Numbered from the stretch's first letter, positions 8,719 to 17,533 are shown. The stretch is DNA of 64,000 nt from Aquibacillus rhizosphaerae (GCF_030282825.1 NZ_JASTZU010000034.1:62001-126000); one strand, 5' to 3'. Notes: a model not told the origin generated them from the sequence alone. Numbers and translations are program-made.

Positions 8719-10269
8719 ATGAATGACAAATTAGAAAGTTATATGAAGGAATATATGGGTCATCCTACGTTTAGAACAGGGCAAAAAGAAATCATAAATG
8801 ATATTTTAAAAGGAAAAAGTGTTCTAGGAATATTACCTACAGGTTCCGGTAAATCATTATGTTACCAACTACCTGCACGTATCCTTGATGGGGTTGTTGT
8901 AGTAGTTTCACCGTTAATTTCCTTAATGATTGATCAAGTTAAACAGTTAAAAGCTTCAGGTTTTAAACAGGTAATAGCTATCAATAGTTTTTTGGATTAT
9001 TCCCAAAAGCATCAAGCATACCAGCAAATAGATAAATATAAACTTATTTATGCCTCTCCAGAAATGCTACAAAACAGTCAATTTATGAAGCAGTTGTCTA
9101 GATTGAAAGTTGCATTATTTGTAATTGATGAAGCACACTGTATATCACAGTGGGGGCATGAATTTAGACCTGATTACTTAAAGTTAGATACAGTAATTAC
9201 AAAACTGAAAAACCCTCCAGTATTAGCATTAAGTGCAACCGCGACACCAGAAGTTCAAAAAGATATTATTTTTCAACTTAAGTGCCCATCGATGAATAAA
9301 CATATCTATCCGATGGATAGAGATAATATTGCCTTTGTTGTTCAACATGTAGAAAATGAAAACAAAAAAGTAGCATTATTAAAAGAAGTATTACAAGAGT
9401 TTTCAATACCAACGATGATTTACTTTTCTAGTAGGAAATCGGCTGAACAAGTAGCAGAACTATTAAGGATAGATCTCCCTAATCGGAATATTGCATTTTA
9501 CCATGGAGGAATGGATCAAACGGATCGTATATTAATACAACAACAGTTTATGAATGAGCAATTAGATATCATTTGTTGTACAAGCGCCTTTGGGATGGGA
9601 ATAAATAAAAAAAATGTTAGACTTGTCGTTCATTTCCACCTCCCTACACAAATCGAGTCATTTATTCAGGAAGTAGGTAGAGCAGGAAGGGATGGAGAAT
9701 CAAGCGTTAGTCTGGTCCTTGCAACACCTAATGAAGATGTATTGCCAAGGCGTTTAATAGAAACTGAATTACCAGCAATTGAACAAGTGGGATTGCTTGT
9801 AGATTATGTTATTTTTTTATCCCAAGAAAAAGGTATAACTTTGATAGATGAAGACGATATGCAACTAAGGTTTCAATTAAGTAAAACACAATGGAGATTT
9901 TTAAAGTATCATTTTGAAAATCATGGTATGATAAAAGAAAGTCGAATATTGACGAAAGTCTATGCAGAATGGAAGTCTGTTTTAAAAAATGTACAAAGGG
10001 TAATCTCACAACGAAATGAATTAAAGTTAGAAAAATTATCACAATTATTAGATTGGTTAAATAGCAACAAATGTAGAAGAATTCAATTATTTGCACCCTT
10101 TCAATATTCGGTAAGTCCTCCAAAGTATATGTGTTGCGATCGATGTGATTTTTCTTTTACTAAATGGAATCCACGTTTAGTCGAAAGTAAGAATTCTTCA
10201 GGAAATTGGGTAGATGAATTGAAGCTGTTATTGTTACAAGGGGATGAAAATGAAAAACAAACAAGCTGA
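8719..10269 (+). CDS. recS: RecQ-family ATP-dependent DNA helicase (RecS)
   Basis: 516 residues. Helicase motifs in order: Q-motif region (FRTGQKEII), Walker A PTGSGKS with K45, VSPLISLM, DEAH at 137-140 within VIDEAHCISQWGHEFR (the RecQ aromatic-rich loop), LSATATPEV, and motif VI QEVGRAGRDG. A C-terminal zinc-binding patch has cysteines in NKCRR and MCCDRCDFS. It ends shortly after zinc/winged-helix sequence and lacks an HRDC domain, as the short RecS of B. subtilis does. It unwinds DNA in repair and recombination. Its end overlaps ypbD. Confidence 0.93.
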   Translation: MNDKLESYMKEYMGHPTFRTGQKEIINDILKGKSVLGILPTGSGKSLCYQLPARILDGVVVVVSPLISLMIDQVKQLKASGFKQVIAINSFLDYSQKHQAYQQIDKYKLIYASPEMLQNSQFMKQLSRLKVALFVIDEAHCISQWGHEFRPDYLKLDTVITKLKNPPVLALSATATPEVQKDIIFQLKCPSMNKHIYPMDRDNIAFVVQHVENENKKVALLKEVLQEFSIPTMIYFSSRKSAEQVAELLRIDLPNRNIAFYHGGMDQTDRILIQQQFMNEQLDIICCTSAFGMGINKKNVRLVVHFHLPTQIESFIQEVGRAGRDGESSVSLVLATPNEDVLPRRLIETELPAIEQVGLLVDYVIFLSQEKGITLIDEDDMQLRFQLSKTQWRFLKYHFENHGMIKESRILTKVYAEWKSVLKNVQRVISQRNELKLEKLSQLLDWLNSNKCRRIQLFAPFQYSVSPPKYMCCDRCDFSFTKWNPRLVESKNSSGNWVDELKLLLLQGDENEKQTS

Positions 10270-10846
10270 GCTGATTAAGCGCATGTCCAGTAATCAGTTA
10301 AAACAACAAGTCTATTTATCTCAACTCCTCATTTTAGTAGTAGGAATTGTATTTAGCTTCATTGTTTTTGAATCGATTACCGACTGGGTTAAATTGTTTG
10401 AAATTAATTCATCTCAATGGCTATATTATGGTGTGATTCCAGGATTTATCGTAGTTTTAGTTGACCTGTTATTAATGACACTACTCCCAAAAAGCTATCT
10501 TGATGATGGGGGGATTAACGAGAAACTATTTAAAAATTGCAGCTTTGTTGAAATCTTTGTTATAGCGCTTTTGGTTTCTATATCTGAAGAGGTTTTATTT
10601 CGAGGTGTTGTACAAACGTCATTTGGGTATATACCAGCAAGCTTATTATTCGCTTTAATTCATATAAGGTATTTGTCCAAGCCAATCTTATTATGCTCGA
10701 TTGTTGTACTTAGTTTTTATTTGGGATATATGTTTGAGGTAACACATAATCTTTTTGTTACCATTATAGCCCATTTTATTATTGATTTTACTTTAGCATT
10801 AATTATACGATTTCGAAGTAAAGGAGATTCCAATGTCAGAGGATAA
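10250..10846 (+). CDS. ypbD: CPBP-family intramembrane metalloprotease YpbD
   Basis: 198 residues from the ATG at 10250. An ATG six bases earlier touches the AAGGGG ribosome site and is less likely. The gene lies 20 bases inside the recS end. Several membrane segments are present, with the three CPBP (Abi) motifs: EEVLFRG (glutamates), FALIHIRY (histidine) and HFIIDF (histidine). Family members act as CAAX-type or intramembrane proteases; the substrate here is not evident. It overlaps ypbE by 14 bases. Confidence 0.85.
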   Translation: MKNKQAELIKRMSSNQLKQQVYLSQLLILVVGIVFSFIVFESITDWVKLFEINSSQWLYYGVIPGFIVVLVDLLLMTLLPKSYLDDGGINEKLFKNCSFVEIFVIALLVSISEEVLFRGVVQTSFGYIPASLLFALIHIRYLSKPILLCSIVVLSFYLGYMFEVTHNLFVTIIAHFIIDFTLALIIRFRSKGDSNVRG

Positions 10847-11441
10847 ATTTAAAGATCAGGCTTATGACTTAAGAAACATGATGAACCAAATAAATGATTC
10901 AAGTGAGAGCGAACCAAATACATCAAGTTCTTTAAATGAAGAAATGGAATCTGATGAACATGTGAACGTATTAAATCTTCCGCCAAGAAGTCAGACTCAT
11001 GCCAATAATAAAACAAAAACGAAGTGGAAGATTAGTTTTCCATTAATCCGATTTTTATTTGTCTTATTCCTTCTTATAGTAGGATTAGTATTAACGTTTA
11101 CCTTTTGGGGGAATAAAGAAATATTTTCATCGTCTACACCAAACGTTTCAGATACAACTATAGCGGGAGAATTGGTTAAAATAGGATCACAGAAACAAAA
11201 AACTCTTGAGGCTGTTAGTAGTCAAGTTGAAGAAGAAGTTGATACGGAAACTATTAAACAACAGGAATCCTTTGATAATGATATAGAATACTATGAAGTT
11301 AAGGCAGGGGATACACTGAAGTCTATAGCGATGAATTACTATGGAAGTGAATCTGGAATAGAATTAATTGTTAAAGAGAATGATTTAAAAGATAGAAATA
11401 TTCGTATAGGTCAATCACTTGTTATTCCTGATGAGAAATAG
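10833..11441 (+). CDS. ypbE: YpbE, membrane-anchored LysM protein
   Basis: 202 residues. A cytoplasmic, polar N-terminus (about 1-65) is followed by one membrane segment (LIRFLFVLFLLIVGLVLTFTFW, about 70-92), then a linker and a C-terminal LysM domain (YYEVKAGDTLKSIAMNYYG through GQSLVIPDEK). The LysM would bind peptidoglycan outside the membrane. Start supported by an aaaggagattcca site. Last gene of the ypbB-recS-ypbD-ypbE run, closed by a strong hairpin. Confidence 0.85.
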   Translation: MSEDKFKDQAYDLRNMMNQINDSSESEPNTSSSLNEEMESDEHVNVLNLPPRSQTHANNKTKTKWKISFPLIRFLFVLFLLIVGLVLTFTFWGNKEIFSSSTPNVSDTTIAGELVKIGSQKQKTLEAVSSQVEEEVDTETIKQQESFDNDIEYYEVKAGDTLKSIAMNYYGSESGIELIVKENDLKDRNIRIGQSLVIPDEK

Positions 11442-11475
11442 GAAGTAGGGCTAGATTTACTCTAGCCCTACTTCC
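11441..11475. terminator. bidirectional terminator between ypbE and cotJC
   Basis: A 15-base perfect stem (GGAAGTAGGGCTAGA and its complement) with a five-base loop lies between convergent genes. The T-runs are short on both sides, so efficiency is uncertain. Confidence 0.7.
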
Positions 11476-11479
11476 TAAA

Positions 11480-12049
11480 TCAAAATATTATTTTCTTATC
11501 GCGTTCATCTTTTAAAATCTCAGCAGCTTCTCTAAACCTTTGTGAATGGACAATCTCTCTTTCTCTTAAAAACTTTAAGCTATCATTTAATTCTGGATCA
11601 TCAGAAACATTAATAATCCACTGATAGGTAGCTCTTGCTTTTTCTTCAGCAGCAATATCTTCGTAAATGTCTGCAATCGGATCCCCCTTTGCTTGAATGT
11701 ATTCCGCTGTCCAGGGATTACCAGCTGAATTATGGTAAAAAAGCGCGCTATCATGGTTTACATAGTGGGGAGCTAATCCTGCTTCTTTAAGCATTTCTGG
11801 TGTGGCATCTTTTGTAAGTTTATAGATCATTGTTGCTATCATCTCAAGGTGTGCGAATTCTTCAGTTCCAATATCATTTAAAAGACCTACTACTTTAGAA
11901 GGAATCGTATAGCGCTGGTTTAAATAACGTAATGCGGCCGAAAGTTCTCCATCAGCCCCACCGTATTGTTCGATTAAATATTTGGCTAGTCGAGGATTAC
12001 ACTCTCTAACCTTAACGGGATATTGTAATTTTTTTTCATAATACCACAC
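11480..12049 (-). CDS. cotJC: spore coat protein CotJC, manganese-catalase family
   Basis: 189 residues, GTG start preceded by an AAAGGAG site. It matches the CotJC/Mn-catalase four-helix fold: LQYPVKVRECNPRLAKYLIEQYGG at the front, a metal-ligand region TEEFAHLEMIATMIY and, later, DIAAEEKARATYQWI and REREIVHSQRFREA, which supply Glu and His ligands. It is placed in the spore coat together with CotJA. Third gene of cotJABC, 15 bases after cotJB. This operon is not at this place in B. subtilis. Confidence 0.93.
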   Translation of the reverse strand: MWYYEKKLQYPVKVRECNPRLAKYLIEQYGGADGELSAALRYLNQRYTIPSKVVGLLNDIGTEEFAHLEMIATMIYKLTKDATPEMLKEAGLAPHYVNHDSALFYHNSAGNPWTAEYIQAKGDPIADIYEDIAAEEKARATYQWIINVSDDPELNDSLKFLREREIVHSQRFREAAEILKDERDKKIIF

Positions 12050-12064
12050 ACTATTATCTCCTTT

Positions 12065-12334
12065 CTACACTTGCCAAGGCCAAGGCTGGTCATCCCATTG
12101 CCAGGGATAGGTCGAGTAACTTCTTCCAAAATGCATTAAAGGACCAAATTGTTTTTCAAATTCTTTTTTCAATTTCTTACTTTGAAAAGTGGAATTGTTA
12201 AATTGCTGAATCGCATCATAATCTTGAGGGTGGGTATCCAAATAAAGATTAAGTTCAACAATTACAAAATCAATTGCCTGAATTTCATCAAGCAATTCAT
12301 AATATTCAGGTGGCATTGGGCTAGGAGTTGTCAT
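12065..12334 (-). CDS. cotJB: spore coat protein CotJB
   Basis: 89 residues. Typical CotJB sequence: a helical front (YELLDEIQAIDFVIVELNLYLDTHP), an aspartate-tyrosine-rich middle, and a YPWQWDDQPWPWQV tail rich in tryptophan and proline. The ATG has a gaggtgattaata ribosome site. Sits between cotJA and cotJC; probably helps load CotJA/CotJC into the coat. Confidence 0.92.
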   Translation of the reverse strand: MTTPSPMPPEYYELLDEIQAIDFVIVELNLYLDTHPQDYDAIQQFNNSTFQSKKLKKEFEKQFGPLMHFGRSYSTYPWQWDDQPWPWQV

Positions 12335-12402
12335 TATTAATCACCTCATAACTCGTTTTAATTTGATTATTTTTAATCGATTTTCTAAAAGTCTTAGCAT
12401 GT

Positions 12403-12612
12403 TTAATCATGCTTTTTATACTTGTCATACAAAATAGGCCATAATGTTCCACTATATAATGCTTCTTTAGCTGTTTCGAATTGTGGTAGATTAGGTGGTT
12501 GGAAACCTAAATATAATTGAGGTGGGGTAGGGTAACTCTTTTTAACTATTGGATTGCAAGGATCATACGGACTAATATATGGGTAATAATATTTTGTATT
12601 TGTATGTGACAA
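12403..12612 (-). CDS. cotJA: spore coat-associated protein CotJA
   Basis: 69 residues from a TTG at 12612. This start is chosen because an AGGAGG site lies seven bases before it; a longer reading from 12645 would translate the ribosome site itself (as KRGG) and is rejected. The conserved CotJA signature is clear: YISPYDPCNPI, then TPPQLYLGFQPPNLPQF and ALYSGTLWPILYDKY. It is needed with CotJC in the coat. First gene of the operon; a direct repeat of CATGCATACACTT overlaps its leader. Confidence 0.88.
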   Translation of the reverse strand: MSHTNTKYYYPYISPYDPCNPIVKKSYPTPPQLYLGFQPPNLPQFETAKEALYSGTLWPILYDKYKKHD

Positions 12613-12634
12613 CAGCAAACCTCCTCTCTTATTC

Positions 12635-12685
12635 CATGCATACACTTGATTTTATAAAATAATAGCTTGTCTCATGCATACACTT
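12635..12685. repeat. direct repeat of a 13-base motif in the cotJ leader
   Basis: CATGCATACACTT occurs at 12635-12647 and again at 12673-12685, 38 bases apart, between cotJA (minus) and the CBS-ACT gene (plus). CATACACT fits the SigE -10 consensus (CATACAnT) on the plus strand, but no convincing -35 element stands 14-15 bases before either copy. It may equally be an operator. Confidence 0.5.
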
Positions 12686-12850
12686 TCTTTTTGTAGTTTA
12701 TTTTATCTTTGAAACTTTACCTGCAGGAAAAGATTCATAATGTGTAGAATTTAAAGTAGAATAAGGTTAAACATTATTTGCATTAAATAGAGAGAATTAT
12801 ATTTGTAGATGCTTAAGGCGTTTTCGATTGTTCATAGGAGGGATGAATGC

Positions 12851-13486
12851 ATGTTTGTTAGAAGTACCATGAAGCCAAGTTATCAATGTTTTGTAGCTTC
12901 ACCAACTGACACATTAAGATCAGTTATTGAAGTTATGGAAAAAGAGAATTTTCAGGCAATGCCAGTAGTTGATAACAATTTATTTAAAGGGATGGTCTCG
13001 AAACAAAGTATTTTCCGAGCGTTTTTTTACAGTAATCAAAGTCAAGATGAATTTCTTGATAGTAGGAAAGTTAATGAAATTACAACGAATCATGATTTAT
13101 TTATTGGTGAAGATGAAGTGTTTGAAAGAACTTTTACTACGTTTAAGGATTATCCCATCTTAGCTGTAGCAGACGCGAACAGAAAATTCTTGGGAATAGT
13201 AAGTCGATTTGATGTGTTAGAACAATTTGAAAGTGCTTTTGGTACAAAAAGGAAAGGAATAAGAATCGCCTTCACATCTGAAGAATCTTCAGGTAGGTTT
13301 TCGAGATTGTCCGATATCATGAAACAGTTTCATGTGAATATTATATCGATAACCACTTTTGATGAAACGGATAAACTAGCAAGAAGAATTGTTTTGAAAA
13401 TAGATCAAGGTGTGAAAATTGATAAACTTGCAAAAAAGTTAGAGAATTCAGGGTTTAGAGTATTGGATATTAAAGAAGAAGGATAA
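12851..13486 (+). CDS. CBS-pair plus ACT-like domain protein (AcuB-like)
   Basis: 211 residues from the ATG at 12851, set by the taggaggg site eight bases upstream. Two CBS motifs (about 5-55 and 70-125; MKPSYQCFVAS...AMPVVDNN and ...PILAVADANRKFLGIVSRFDVLEQF) are followed by an ACT-like segment (about 135-210; IRIAFTSEESSGRFSRLSDIM). This CBS-CBS-ACT order and length are those of AcuB, an adenylate-binding regulator in acetoin use, but no acuA/acuC neighbours exist, so the ligand and partner are unknown. Confidence 0.75.
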   Translation: MFVRSTMKPSYQCFVASPTDTLRSVIEVMEKENFQAMPVVDNNLFKGMVSKQSIFRAFFYSNQSQDEFLDSRKVNEITTNHDLFIGEDEVFERTFTTFKDYPILAVADANRKFLGIVSRFDVLEQFESAFGTKRKGIRIAFTSEESSGRFSRLSDIMKQFHVNIISITTFDETDKLARRIVLKIDQGVKIDKLAKKLENSGFRVLDIKEEG

Positions 13487-13535
13487 AAGAAAAGTGCAGA
13501 TACTTACATAACCAACTTAATTAAGTTCAGATAAA

Positions 13536-14025
13536 ATATAAAGTGCGCAATAACTTAATTATCATTTTCTTTTATCTCTTACAAGGTGAATGGAAATACG
13601 CCGCTGCGGAAAAGCACTCGCTTTCCGTGGGGAACGCTTCAGTCTCCTCGCTCGCAAAGAACGCTCACTGCGGGGCCTTCAGACTGTTCCTTTCCCACTG
13701 GAGTCTCGCATTTTCCTTACGCTTCGTATAGTTTTCTTTTCAAGTGAGAGGTAGTTGGTTTTTTTTCCATGAAATAGTACGTATTAAAAAACTTAACTAT
13801 CATAAGAAAGATTATTTATAGATGCTGTTTTCAGTGGATCAAGTTAAATTGTCGACACTCCTGCAGGAACAGCAAATGTTTTCGCTGGGACGAGTAATCG
13901 CAGTCCCACGAGCTAAAGGTACACTCAGAATCGGTTTTATTCTGAGTTAGCTAAAGCCGTGCCTGCGGAAAGGGAGCCAATTTCGCTTGAGGAGCAATGC
14001 CAGTGTTCTATTACGGACTTTATAT
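13536..14025 (+). repeat. 490-bp interspersed repeat, full copy with terminal inverted repeats
   Basis: The ends are inverted repeats of about 17 bases (ATATAAAGTGCGCAATA at 13536-13552; complement of the right end ATATAAAGTCCGTAATA at 14009-14025). The interior has GC-rich blocks unlike the flanking AT-rich DNA, including hairpins TGGGAC/GTCCCA and ACTCAGAA/TTCTGAGT. A second, closely similar copy in the same orientation is at 55289-55749. No protein of its own is plausible. It looks like a non-autonomous MITE-type element. Confidence 0.8.
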
Positions 14026-14426
14026 CAAGTTTGACAGGTATAAAGCAACAATGTTTAACAAAAGAGTCTATCTTAAAAAATAGAAAATAATTCTTGTGAT
14101 GATTCCGTCAAAAAGGTACACTTACTCTTAATAAGAAAAGACACCCATTCATATAAATCTCTTATATTGGGTGTTTTTTTACAAATATGAATTTTGCTGT
14201 ATAGTCAAAAACTTTAAGCGATGAAAGGTTTTATTTTGATGATTTTAATAAATAATTAATATTATCGATTTTTTTTAATATATCTACTATAAGCTTATTA
14301 TTTCTCCTGAAACTTAAAAATGATATGACTCGAGTTTGTAGTTTTGATGTTAGATAATTTTGTGGTACGATTCTTTTACGTGTTTTAATTTTTTTACATG
14401 TATGTTATAAGAAAGGGAGAAATTTT
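14026..14426. other. 400-base non-coding region after the repeat
   Basis: AT-rich sequence without a supportable gene. It holds the terminator at 14141-14180 and, just before ypbG, the region where that gene's promoter should lie. No promoter stood out clearly. Confidence 0.5.
14141..14180 (+). terminator. intrinsic terminator downstream of the repeat
   Basis: Stem ACACCCA/TGGGTGT with a 20-base loop and seven T. It is 655 bases after the CBS-ACT gene; it may be that gene's original terminator, moved away by insertion of the repeat. Confidence 0.6.
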
Positions 14427-15185
14427 TTGGAGTTATTAACCGTAGTAGGATTATTAGCTATTGGTTTCATTGGCTATATGTATTTTAAAGCACATCATGA
14501 CGTTATTGATATGAGAGAAATTAATATCAATAAAATACCAAATAATAAACCCTTAAAGCTATTTTTCATTTCTGATACACATCGGAGAATTATAAAACAG
14601 AAAACAATAGATAAAATAATGGAAGATATTGATATCACAATCATTGGTGGAGACCTTATTGAAAAAGGCGTATCAATGAAAAGAGTTAAACAAAACATAA
14701 AGAGGTTACATACATTACATGCACCAATATATTTCATTTGGGGAAATAATGATTATGAAGTGAATTTGATTGATTTTAAAGAAATGCTTATACAACAAAA
14801 CGTCATTATTTTAAGAAATCAAGCAGAAATTGTTAGACATTATCACCAAAAAATCAATTTAGTAGGTATTGATTGTTGCCATATGGGAGAGCCGGATTAT
14901 GAGTTAGCCATGAGTCAATCAATTGGTGATGTGAATATTTTTTTAACACATGACCCTAGCTTATTTTTTGAATTGAATGAAGAGGAAACAAATGTGATTG
15001 ACTTGGCTCTGAGTGGACATACCCATGGGGGGCAAATAAGATTGTTTGGTTTTGGGTTTTACACAAGAGGTGGAAATAAACTTCATCATAACACACCAAT
15101 ATTAATAAGTGAGGGATATGGTTATACCATGCTTCCTTTTCGGCTAGGAACAAAGGCAGAGTGTCATGTTATAAGAGTACAATAA
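14427..15185 (+). CDS. ypbG: metallophosphoesterase YpbG
   Basis: 252 residues, TTG start six bases after an aaagggaga site. An N-terminal membrane anchor (about 1-22) precedes a calcineurin-like phosphoesterase domain with its metal motifs: SDTH, GGDLIEKG, WGNNDYE, LTHDP and SGHTHGGQ. The fold family includes YkuE/YpbG-type membrane-bound phosphodiesterases. The natural substrate is unknown. Position before mecB as in B. subtilis. Confidence 0.88.
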   Translation: MELLTVVGLLAIGFIGYMYFKAHHDVIDMREININKIPNNKPLKLFFISDTHRRIIKQKTIDKIMEDIDITIIGGDLIEKGVSMKRVKQNIKRLHTLHAPIYFIWGNNDYEVNLIDFKEMLIQQNVIILRNQAEIVRHYHQKINLVGIDCCHMGEPDYELAMSQSIGDVNIFLTHDPSLFFELNEEETNVIDLALSGHTHGGQIRLFGFGFYTRGGNKLHHNTPILISEGYGYTMLPFRLGTKAECHVIRVQ

Positions 15186-15270
15186 CAAAAAGATGATTGT
15201 TAAAGTTCCAATACTTCACAAAAAAACATATAATATAACATAGATAGGCAAATTGAAGGGGGTAGTTTAT

Positions 15271-15855
15271 ATGCGGTTAGAAAGACTTTCAATAAATCAA
15301 TTTAAGATATTTTTGACATTTGATGATTTAATTGAAAGAGGTTTAACCAAAGATGATCTTTGGCACGATTTGCCTAGAGTACATGCTTTATTTCACGATA
15401 TGATGTACGAAGCTAGTGATGAATTGGGAATTGAATTAGAAGGGTTACTGCTTGTACAAGTTCACTTATTACAAGCGCAAGGAATGTTTGTCATTGTTAC
15501 GCAAAATGACAATGATGATATTGAATATGATGATGATTATGTGGAAATGAAAGTTACATTGGATGAAAGTCGAGAACTAATTTTCTATTTCGAAGATTTT
15601 GAACACATTATCCAAGTTTGTGCTCGGCTTAATCATATAGGTCTTAGTGGCGGTACTGTTTATCACTTTGACAATAAGTACTATGTGCGATTGTATGACA
15701 ATGATGTAAAAGAAAAAAATCGTGAACATATTATAGCAATTTTATCTGAATTTTCATCTGCCAGTATAATTACCTCCTATAGATTAGATGAGTATGGCAA
15801 AAAGATATTTGAGCGAGATGCAATCGATCAAGTATCTAAGTTGTTTAAGGCTTAA
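15271..15855 (+). CDS. mecB: adaptor protein MecB (MecA paralogue YpbH)
   Basis: 194 residues from the ATG at 15271, chosen because a gaaggggg site lies eight bases before it. It starts MRLERLSINQFKIFLTFDDLIERGL, the typical YpbH N-terminal half, which binds substrates; the C-terminal half (about 105-194) would bind ClpC. An acidic linker lies between them. MecA-type adaptors bring proteins to ClpCP. The closer similarity to YpbH than MecA is judged by memory of both sequences. Terminator follows. Confidence 0.88.
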   Translation: MRLERLSINQFKIFLTFDDLIERGLTKDDLWHDLPRVHALFHDMMYEASDELGIELEGLLLVQVHLLQAQGMFVIVTQNDNDDIEYDDDYVEMKVTLDESRELIFYFEDFEHIIQVCARLNHIGLSGGTVYHFDNKYYVRLYDNDVKEKNREHIIAILSEFSSASIITSYRLDEYGKKIFERDAIDQVSKLFKA

Positions 15856-15872
15856 CAAAATGAATGAATAGA

Positions 15873-15910
15873 AAAGAGGTTGGCTCACGGTATGAGTCAA
15901 CCTCTATTTT
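15873..15910 (+). terminator. intrinsic terminator after mecB
   Basis: Stem AGAGGTTGGCTCA/TGAGTCAACCTCT, with one internal mismatch, followed by ATTTT. Confidence 0.8.
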
Positions 15911-16038
15911 AACATTTTTATAATTAAAGAAATGCGCATGGACACCTGCCCTACAAAAATAGTTTTATATCTTGTTGGTTTATGATTTTGAAATATTGGT
16001 TAAAATCACCAAAGATTACTTATATAAGCATTATTTTA

Positions 16039-16066
16039 TTGCATAATCGCTTGTAAAGTGTATACT
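16039..16066 (+). promoter_or_regulatory. candidate SigA promoter for gudB
   Basis: TTGCAT (16039-16044), 16-base spacer, TATACT (16061-16066). The -10 is good and the -35 only fair. Confidence 0.4.
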
Positions 16067-16252
16067 ATTGTGTGAAATATCGATTAAACAACTTTGACTT
16101 GTTCTGTTTTTTTAGACTAAGTTGTTGATTTATTTAAGATTATTTGAGAGTATTTAAATTCTGTTAAATTTCTGTACTAAAGGAACAATAAAGAAAGATA
16201 ATAATTAATTGATTAACTGAATGAAGTTTTACTTATTTTAGGAGGTAGGTTC

Positions 16253-17533
16253 ATGGTAGCCGATAAAGCATCAGATTCTCCAAATGGACAAAATGATAAA
16301 TTAGATGTGCTAAAGTCAACACAAACAATCGTTCAACTTGCCCTAGAAAAATTGGGTTACCCTGATGAAGTTTTCGAATTGCTCAAAGAGCCAATTCGTA
16401 TGATGACTGTAAGGATTCCAGTACGTATGGATGATGATTCTATAAAAATATTCACTGGTTATCGTGCACAGCATAATGATGCTGTTGGTCCAACAAAAGG
16501 TGGTGTGCGCTTCCACCCTGGAGTTAGTGAAAAAGAAGTAAAAGCTCTATCTATATGGATGAGTTTGAAAGCAGGAATTGTAGATTTACCATACGGCGGT
16601 GGAAAAGGTGGAATCGTATGTGATCCTAGAGAAATGTCTTTCAGAGAACTTGAAGGAATTAGTCGAGGATATGTGCGAGCAATAAGTCAAATTGTTGGTC
16701 CAACTAAAGATATTCCAGCACCAGATGTGTTTACTAACCCTCAAATAATGGCATGGATGATGGATGAGTACAGTAGAATAGATGAATTTAATAATCCTGG
16801 TTTTATAACTGGTAAACCACTAGTTCTTGGAGGGTCACATGGACGTGAGTCTGCAACTGCAAAAGGTGTAACGATATGTATTGATGAAGCTGTAAAGAAG
16901 AAAGGCATCAGTGTTAACGGTGCTAGGGTTGTAATCCAAGGTTTCGGTAATGCAGGAAGTTTCTTAGCTAAATTTTTACATGATGCAGGTGCCAAAGTTA
17001 TAGGTATATCTGATGCCTATGGTGGTTTGCACGATCCAGATGGATTAGATATTGACTATTTACTAGACAGAAGAGATAGCTTCGGTACAGTAACAAAGTT
17101 ATTTAATGATAGTATTACAAATGAAGAATTACTTGAATTAGATTGTGATATCCTTGTACCAGCAGCGGTAGAGAATCAAATTACGGAAGAAAATGCCCAT
17201 AAAATTAAGGCATCCATTATTGTTGAAGCCGCAAATGGACCTACAACTTTAGAAGCAACTAAAATTTTGTCTGATCGAGACATCTTACTCGTACCTGATG
17301 TACTTGCATCTGCTGGTGGGGTAACTGTTTCTTATTTTGAATGGGTTCAAAATAATCAAGGTTACTATTGGTCAGAAGAAGAGGTTGAAGAGAAGTTATA
17401 TAAGGTTATGGTAAAAGCATTTAATGCTGTTTATAATACTGCGGAAGTAAGGAAAATTGATATGAGACTTGCTGCTTATATGGTAGGCGTTAGAAAGATG
17501 GCAGAAGCCGCTCGTTTCCGTGGATGGATCTAG
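16253..17533 (+). CDS. gudB: NAD-specific glutamate dehydrogenase GudB
   Basis: 426 residues with an aggaggtaggttc ribosome site. Substrate-binding and catalytic region: PTKGGVRFHP, SIWMSLKAGIVDLPYGGGKGG (catalytic lysine), PAPDVFTNPQIMAWMMDEY; nucleotide fold GFGNAGSFLA. It interconverts glutamate and 2-oxoglutarate plus ammonia. In B. subtilis 168 gudB is inactivated by a nine-base duplication giving VKAVKA; here EKEVKALSIWM has a single copy, so the enzyme should be active. Position before ypdA supports gudB over rocG. Confidence 0.93.
   Translation: MVADKASDSPNGQNDKLDVLKSTQTIVQLALEKLGYPDEVFELLKEPIRMMTVRIPVRMDDDSIKIFTGYRAQHNDAVGPTKGGVRFHPGVSEKEVKALSIWMSLKAGIVDLPYGGGKGGIVCDPREMSFRELEGISRGYVRAISQIVGPTKDIPAPDVFTNPQIMAWMMDEYSRIDEFNNPGFITGKPLVLGGSHGRESATAKGVTICIDEAVKKKGISVNGARVVIQGFGNAGSFLAKFLHDAGAKVIGISDAYGGLHDPDGLDIDYLLDRRDSFGTVTKLFNDSITNEELLELDCDILVPAAVENQITEENAHKIKASIIVEAANGPTTLEATKILSDRDILLVPDVLASAGGVTVSYFEWVQNNQGYYWSEEEVEEKLYKVMVKAFNAVYNTAEVRKIDMRLAAYMVGVRKMAEAARFRGWI

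Larger units (their letters stand above)
15856..16252. other. 397-base region between mecB and gudB
   Basis: Holds the mecB terminator and a likely gudB promoter (16039-16066). The leader after the promoter is about 180 bases of AT-rich sequence with no recognised RNA element or gene. Confidence 0.5.

Noticed and set aside
12613-12645. Longer CotJA start at 12645
   Set aside because: It would translate the AGGAGG ribosome site; the TTG at 12612 is correctly spaced from it.
13543-13731. 62-codon open frame inside the 490-bp repeat
   Set aside because: It lies in a repeat whose second copy has changes not behaving like coding sequence; composition follows the repeat.
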